Source: Hahnella lacustris
GTDB taxonomy: Bacteria; Pseudomonadota; Gammaproteobacteria; Burkholderiales; Burkholderiaceae_A
NCBI GenBank assembly: GCA_965194655.1
Contig: OZ239148.1
Coordinates: 372,001 to 436,000, forward strand
Direction: 5' to 3'
DNA: 64,000 nt
The position numbers were made by a program, and so were the translations under genes. Positions 59,783-64,000 of the stretch are shown piece after piece (within the stretch, counting starts at the first letter, position 1; the number at the start of each line of letters is the position of its first letter). Below the pieces are notes generated by a model. The model did not search any database and had not been told where the DNA came from. It saw only the letters and a list, made by a program, of their open reading frames with translations.

Positions 59783-61951
59783 ATGACACAGCGTTCAATT
59801 CGACTGGAGGTCGACTCCAATCAGATTGCTCACCTGATTCTGGATACGCCGGATCGGAGCATGAATGTCATCGATCAGCAGTTTCTAGATGACCTACACG
59901 CTCACGCAGCTGCGATTCGTGAGGACGCTTCTATTGTTGGGGCGATTGTCCGAAGTGCTAAGCCAGCTTTTGTGGCGGGTGCGGATCTCACCACCATGGA
60001 ACGCAACCTCGAGCAGATGGATCAGGACCCTATTGAGGTGGCGTTTGAGAAGTTTTTCACCTTGTCCAAGGCCATTCGAGAGATCGAGTTGCTCACCAAG
60101 CCGGTGGTCGCGCTCATCGACGGTGCTGCCATGGGCGGTGGATTTGAGCTTTGTCTGGGATGCCATCGTCGATTGATGTCAGACAGCGCCAGAGCCATGG
60201 TTGGTCTGCCTGAGGTTCAGGTGGGACTGCTGCCGGGCGGCGGTGGAACCCAGCGGCTCATTCGAATGTTGGGCATTAACCAGTCGCTGCCTTGGTTATT
60301 GGAGGGCAAGTCTGCGGGGCCTGAGGCCGCCCTGAAGGCGGGATTGGTGGATGAGGTCATGCCACCGGAGCAGCTCATCCCTGCAGCCACTGCATGGATC
60401 CTCTCCCAACCCAAAGTCACCAAGCCATGGGACGAGAAGGGCTTTCGAATCCCGGGTGGTGGTCCAACCGATCCTCGGGTGGCTCCATCCTTTGTGGTGG
60501 GCAACGCGATGCTCATGGCGAATACGCAGGGCAATATCCCTGCGCCACTCTCCATCCAGAGCTGTGTATTTGAAGGGGCCCAGCTTCCCTTTGATCGTGC
60601 CTTGCGTCTCGAGGTCAAGTACCTCCTTGACGCATCACTCAACAGCCCAGTCTCCAAGAGCATGATTCGGACGCTGTTTCTGAGCAAGACGCGGGCAGAG
60701 CGTGGGGCCAGCCGTCCTGCGGACATTCCCCCCTCGCAGATTGAAAGGCTGGGAATCATCGGGGCAGGCATGATGGGGCTTGGAATTGCGAAGGCCGCTT
60801 CGAGGCGAGGGATGTCCGTCAAGCTCATGGATCAATCGCTTGAGCGTGCGCGCTCGGCCTGCGAACACATCAAGGCTGATTTTCAGAAGCAGGTCGATCG
60901 AGGCCGTCTCTCTGCGGACGCCATGGATCGGGCCATTTGTCTGATCGAACCGGTCGGTACTCCTGCAGATCTGTCCGATCGTGAGTTGGTGATTGAGGCC
61001 GTGTTCGAAGACTTAGATTTGAAGCAACGCCTCGTGAGCAGCCTCGATGGGCATGTCTCCCCGGACTGCATCATTGCGACCAACACGTCAGGGCTTCCGA
61101 TTGCAAAAATCGCCGGTGCCAGCACCCGTCCAGAGAGAGTGATCGGACTTCACTTCTTCTCTCCGGCCGACCGGATGCCCTTGGTCGAGGTGATTCGGGG
61201 ACCCAAGACCACCGATGCCTGCTTAGCCAAGAGCCTTGACTTCACCCTGCAGTTGAAGAAAACGCCCATTGTGGTGCGAGATTCTCGAGGGTTTTTTACC
61301 AGCAGATTCATTGGCGCTTTTGTGGATGATGCGATTGGTATGGTCGCCGAGGGCGTGAGTCCTGCATTGATTGAGAATTGCTCCCGACAGGTGGGCATGC
61401 CAGTCGGGCCATTGGCCATCACGGACGAGCTTTCGATCGAGCTCTCCGTGCACGCGGGTGAGGCCCATCGAAAGGTCTACGGGTCAGACTACCGAGAGGG
61501 TCGATCGGTCCCGGTTCTGCGCGCGCTCTTTGAGCGGGGGAGATTGGGCAAAAAGGTTGGAAAGGGCTTCTACGATTATTCAGAGTCAGGAAAGGTGGTC
61601 TGGCCTGGACTCTCGGAGCTCTATCCTCTCGCTGAGCATCAGCCCGACCCTGAACGCTTGAGGAGGAGGATCCTTTTTGTTCAGATCATCGAGGCGCTCA
61701 AGGCTGTGGAGGAGGGCGTGCTCACCTCCGCCGCCGACGGTGATTTGGGGTCCATTCTGGGTGTTGGATTTCCAGCCTACACGGGGGGCCCCTTCTGTTA
61801 TGTGGACGCGATGACGCCAGGCGTTTTCGCCGATGAATGTGACCGTCTCGCCGACCTTTTCGGAGAACACCTGAGACCCCCTGCCATTTTGAGAGAGATG
61901 GCGAGTGCGGGTCAGCGTTTCTATGGAAACCAAGCAAGAAGATTGGGCTGA
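59783..61951 (+). CDS. FadJ/FadB-like enoyl-CoA hydratase / 3-hydroxyacyl-CoA dehydrogenase
   Basis: 722 residues in two halves. The N-terminal crotonase domain has FVAGADLTTM, GGGFELCLGCHRR and GLPEVQVGLLPGGGGTQRL with both glutamates. From about residue 320 the dehydrogenase half carries the NAD motif LGIIGAGMMGLGIAKAA, NTSGLPIAKIA, HFFSPADRMPLVEVI (His) and a final FPAYTGGPFCYVD. This is the bifunctional alpha-subunit plan of fatty-acid oxidation. AAGGAG precedes the ATG at 59783. With the preceding thiolase it makes a complete beta-oxidation complex for later CoA esters. Confidence 0.88.
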   Translation: MTQRSIRLEVDSNQIAHLILDTPDRSMNVIDQQFLDDLHAHAAAIREDASIVGAIVRSAKPAFVAGADLTTMERNLEQMDQDPIEVAFEKFFTLSKAIREIELLTKPVVALIDGAAMGGGFELCLGCHRRLMSDSARAMVGLPEVQVGLLPGGGGTQRLIRMLGINQSLPWLLEGKSAGPEAALKAGLVDEVMPPEQLIPAATAWILSQPKVTKPWDEKGFRIPGGGPTDPRVAPSFVVGNAMLMANTQGNIPAPLSIQSCVFEGAQLPFDRALRLEVKYLLDASLNSPVSKSMIRTLFLSKTRAERGASRPADIPPSQIERLGIIGAGMMGLGIAKAASRRGMSVKLMDQSLERARSACEHIKADFQKQVDRGRLSADAMDRAICLIEPVGTPADLSDRELVIEAVFEDLDLKQRLVSSLDGHVSPDCIIATNTSGLPIAKIAGASTRPERVIGLHFFSPADRMPLVEVIRGPKTTDACLAKSLDFTLQLKKTPIVVRDSRGFFTSRFIGAFVDDAIGMVAEGVSPALIENCSRQVGMPVGPLAITDELSIELSVHAGEAHRKVYGSDYREGRSVPVLRALFERGRLGKKVGKGFYDYSESGKVVWPGLSELYPLAEHQPDPERLRRRILFVQIIEALKAVEEGVLTSAADGDLGSILGVGFPAYTGGPFCYVDAMTPGVFADECDRLADLFGEHLRPPAILREMASAGQRFYGNQARRLG

Positions 61952-61953
61952 GC

Positions 61954-63570
61954 ATGGAATTCGATTTCATCGTCATTGGAGCGGGGTCTGCTGGAGGGCA
62001 GCTCGTCTCCGAGCTCACTCGAGATCCTGCGCGTCGTGTGCTGCTGATTGAGGCAGGAGGAAGCCACAAGGACCTGAAGGTCGAGATGCCTGCTGGCTGG
62101 GGTGCACTTGGAAATGACCCCAAATTCAGCTGGTGTCATTGGACAGAGCCCGAGCCCATGGCACACGGCCGTCGCGTCTCCATTCCAAGGGGAAAAGTGC
62201 TCGGAGGATCCTCGTCCATCAATGGAATGATCTACATTCGTGGCCAACGATCCGATTACGACGCATGGGTCCAGGAGGGGGCATCGGGCTGGTCGTGGGA
62301 TGAACTCCTCCCAGACTTTATGGCGACTGAGCATCAGCTCAACCTAAAGAACGACACACACGGTGTGGGCGGGTCACTGACTGCTGCGAGTCTGGCCACT
62401 GTTCATCCGGTCTCACGCGCCATGATCGAGGCAGCAAAGTCTGCCGGCCTGTCTGAGGTAGACGACTTCAATGCCGGCCAAGCGGAGGGTTGCGGGCTCT
62501 ATCAGGTGAATGTCCGAGAGGGCCGCCGAGAGTCGATTGCACATAGGGCGATTGAGCCAGCACTCAAGCGAAAGAACCTCACACTGGCAGACCACTCTCT
62601 GGTCGAGCAGATACTTTTCGAAGGCAGGCGAGCCACTGGAGTCCGATACCGGCGACGCGATGGGACGGTAGTGGATGCGCGTGCGAGCATCGAAGTCATC
62701 GTATGTGCTGGAAGCCTGGAGTCCCCCGGCATTCTGATGCGCTCTGGCATTGGTCCCTCTGATCAACTTCAGGCACTTGGTATCCCGGTTCTCCATCACC
62801 TTCCTGGCGTTGGGCAGAATCTTCAGGACCATGCTGTCATTCCAATGGCCTATCGATTGAGAGCAGGGGCTCCGAGTCTGAATGCATCGCTTCGAGGCTT
62901 GGGCTTGGTTGGAAGCCTGCTTCGATATCTACTGACGCGCTCTGGGCCCATGACCACGCCTCCTGCCGAGTTTGGCGCATACATTCGATCGAGTGAGGGA
63001 TTGCCCCATACCGATGTACAGGTCTTTGGTCTGCCCGTCACGGGCGACATTGAGGCGGCGCTCAAGGGCGGCCGACAGACCACAGAATCCAAGCCGGGAC
63101 TCACCCTGGCTCCCTATCAGGTAAGGCCTTGGTCTCGTGGTCAGATCACCCTGAAGGACGCAGACCCAAGGTCTCTCCCAAGAGTGCAGGTGAACTATCT
63201 CACCGATGAGCGGGATCAGCTGGTGTCCTTACGTGCAGTCCGATGGCTGCGAGAGATGACCTCTCAGCCGTCCCTGCGAGACCTGATTGAGCACGAGACC
63301 GAGCCTGGCGCGCAAAGGACCAGTGACGCCGATCTCATGGAATGGATCGGTCGTGTCGTGACCACGGGACATCATCCGGTCGGGACTTGTCGCATGGGCC
63401 AAGCCAACGACCCTCGATCGGTGGTAGACCCTCAGTTAAGGGTGAATGGGCTGGAGGGCCTCCGAGTTGCCGACGCAAGCGTGATGCCATCGCTCATCAG
63501 CGGAAATACGAATGCCACTGCCGTGGTGATTGGCCACCGGGCGGCTCGGTTGATCACTTCGTCGACTTGA
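61954..63570 (+). CDS. GMC-family FAD-dependent alcohol oxidoreductase
   Basis: 538 residues. The FAD motif FIVIGAGSAGGQLVSEL at the N-terminus, the GMC signatures GKVLGGSSSINGMIYIRG and GSLESPGILMRSGIG, and the active-site region TTGHHPVGTCRMG with GNTNATAVVIGHRAA are all present. It belongs to the choline dehydrogenase-like branch rather than the Streptomyces cholesterol-oxidase branch. It lies 2 bp after the FadJ-like gene, last in a long operon. Oxidation of a side-chain primary alcohol or another steroid alcohol is plausible. Its 3' end overlaps the convergent hydrolase by 17 bp. Confidence 0.82.
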   Translation: MEFDFIVIGAGSAGGQLVSELTRDPARRVLLIEAGGSHKDLKVEMPAGWGALGNDPKFSWCHWTEPEPMAHGRRVSIPRGKVLGGSSSINGMIYIRGQRSDYDAWVQEGASGWSWDELLPDFMATEHQLNLKNDTHGVGGSLTAASLATVHPVSRAMIEAAKSAGLSEVDDFNAGQAEGCGLYQVNVREGRRESIAHRAIEPALKRKNLTLADHSLVEQILFEGRRATGVRYRRRDGTVVDARASIEVIVCAGSLESPGILMRSGIGPSDQLQALGIPVLHHLPGVGQNLQDHAVIPMAYRLRAGAPSLNASLRGLGLVGSLLRYLLTRSGPMTTPPAEFGAYIRSSEGLPHTDVQVFGLPVTGDIEAALKGGRQTTESKPGLTLAPYQVRPWSRGQITLKDADPRSLPRVQVNYLTDERDQLVSLRAVRWLREMTSQPSLRDLIEHETEPGAQRTSDADLMEWIGRVVTTGHHPVGTCRMGQANDPRSVVDPQLRVNGLEGLRVADASVMPSLISGNTNATAVVIGHRAARLITSST

Positions 63571-64000
63571 GCCCAGCGATGACTGCGCGAGCAGCCTCTA
63601 GGTGTAAGGCATCTGTCTCGCTTGAGCTTGGGCTGGGGTGGCTTCCGAGGTGCACGATCACTAAATCGTGGTCTGGATAAACCACCAAACGCTGTCCGAA
63701 CGCGCCACCCATATAGAAATGACGAGGCTGTCCGTGATGCACCCAGAACTGGGCCCGATAGCTATGGTCTGGGCGTGAGGCTTCTTTGCCACTTTTTCGG
63801 TATGCCTCGCGAGACCCACCCGCTGCGAGTGCCCGAGCGACTCGGGAGGGAATGACCTGCTGAACAGAATCTTGTTGGGTGGCCACCAGCATCGCCTGTC
63901 CGAGCTTGCCCAGGTCTGAGAGCGTCGCGTTAAAGCCGGCAAAGCTCACCTCTGTACCTGAGGGATCGAGCATCATGAAACCATCTTCCGTCGCGCCGAG
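63554..64000 (-). CDS. Serine hydrolase of the beta-lactamase/esterase fold, C-terminal part
   Basis: Only the last ~148 residues are in the window; the frame stays open to the window edge (LGATEDGFMMLDPSG...), so the start is outside. FAGFNATLSDLGKLGQAML, YRAQFWVHHG and MGGAFGQRLVVYPDHDLVIVHLGSHP match the C-terminal half of class C beta-lactamase-like serine hydrolases, where GGAFGQ occupies the HTG/KTG region. The catalytic SxxK would lie outside the window and cannot be checked. It may be an esterase; a link to steroid esters is only suggested by position. Confidence 0.75.
   Translation of the reverse strand, partial: LGATEDGFMMLDPSGTEVSFAGFNATLSDLGKLGQAMLVATQQDSVQQVIPSRVARALAAGGSREAYRKSGKEASRPDHSYRAQFWVHHGQPRHFYMGGAFGQRLVVYPDHDLVIVHLGSHPSPSSSETDALHLEAARAVIAGLKSTK

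Noticed and set aside
61954..63570. Classical cholesterol oxidase (Streptomyces/Brevibacterium type)
   Set aside because: The sequence lacks a secretion signal and matches the choline dehydrogenase-like GMC branch; only a generic alcohol dehydrogenase role can be supported.
1..64000. Mobile elements, tRNA, rRNA, CRISPR arrays or phage genes
   Set aside because: No transposase, integrase, repeat array, tRNA-like cloverleaf or rRNA sequence was recognised; gene packing leaves no room for large non-coding elements.

Overview
The window is a dense, almost gap-free catabolic island from a Gram-negative proteobacterium, most likely a gammaproteobacterium. The evidence is a TonB-dependent outer-membrane receptor, Sec and Tat-like signal peptides, and steroid enzymes that resemble those of Comamonas testosteroni. 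Roughly 56 genes can be read. No tRNA, rRNA, CRISPR array, insertion sequence or phage gene was seen, and no non-coding gap exceeds about 150 bp. The content points to aerobic 9,10-seco degradation of steroids, covering side chain, rings A/B and rings C/D. Family assignments rest on motifs and remembered family sequences, because no database search could be run.

Layout. 2-7417 (+): ring C/D (HIP) module with an acyl-CoA dehydrogenase pair, FadA6-type thiolase, two SDRs (one IpdF-like), a MaoC hydratase, a second thiolase and a LuxR-type regulator. 8717-7401 (-): MFS transporter. 8825-11444 (+): KshB reductase and FadD3-type HIP-CoA ligase. 11523-14833 (+): two SDRs, a BaiE/Hsh2-like SnoaL-fold protein and an Old Yellow Enzyme homologue. 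15617-14844 (-): enoyl-CoA hydratase. 15704-22624 (+): FATP-type CoA ligase, metallo-beta-lactamase-fold protein, acyl-CoA dehydrogenase pair and another ligase. 26074-22629 (-): MFS transporter and a BaiCD/FadH-like flavo-iron-sulfur reductase. 26219-31487 (+): HsaA, KstD, a 3-ketosteroid Delta4-dehydrogenase and a 3beta/17beta-HSD. 32914-31499 (-): aldehyde dehydrogenase. 33038-38726 (+): SDR plus an igr-like set (ChsH2, acyl-CoA dehydrogenase, ChsH1, Ltp2, acyl-CoA dehydrogenase). 38829-41120 (+): TonB receptor and terminator. 41249-46934 (+): second aldolase-type thiolase, a DUF35-MaoC fusion, alpha-methylacyl-CoA racemase, FadD19-type ligase and an SDR. 47001-63570 (+): HsaD, HsaE, HsaG, HsaF, acyl-CoA dehydrogenase, KshA, 3alpha-HSD, EtfBA, nitroreductase, sulfatase, formylglycine-generating enzyme, thiolase, FadJ and a GMC oxidoreductase. 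After 63554 (-): a truncated serine hydrolase.

How it works together (inference). The receptor imports a steroid. The sulfatase, matured by its dedicated FGE, would remove sulfate. Hydroxysteroid dehydrogenases, the Delta4-dehydrogenase and KstD make the 1,4-dien-3-one, and KshAB hydroxylates C9 to open ring B. HsaA hydroxylates the phenolic ring, and HsaD-E-G-F turn the meta-cleavage product into pyruvate and propionyl-CoA. FadD19, the racemase and two aldolase modules shorten the side chain; FadD3, IpdF and FadA6 degrade the bicyclic remainder. HsaB, HsaC, IpdAB and a sterol P450 are not in the window.

Most notable non-genic signal: every intergenic promoter region longer than about 60 bp holds a variant of one motif, CATCGTC...GAC(G/T)A, best read as TCGTC-N6-GACGA. 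This is probably the operator of an undescribed steroid regulon. Other highlights are the embedded sulfatase/FGE pair with a Tat-like leader on the FGE, and a hydratase/DUF35 fusion in the domain order opposite to ChsH2.
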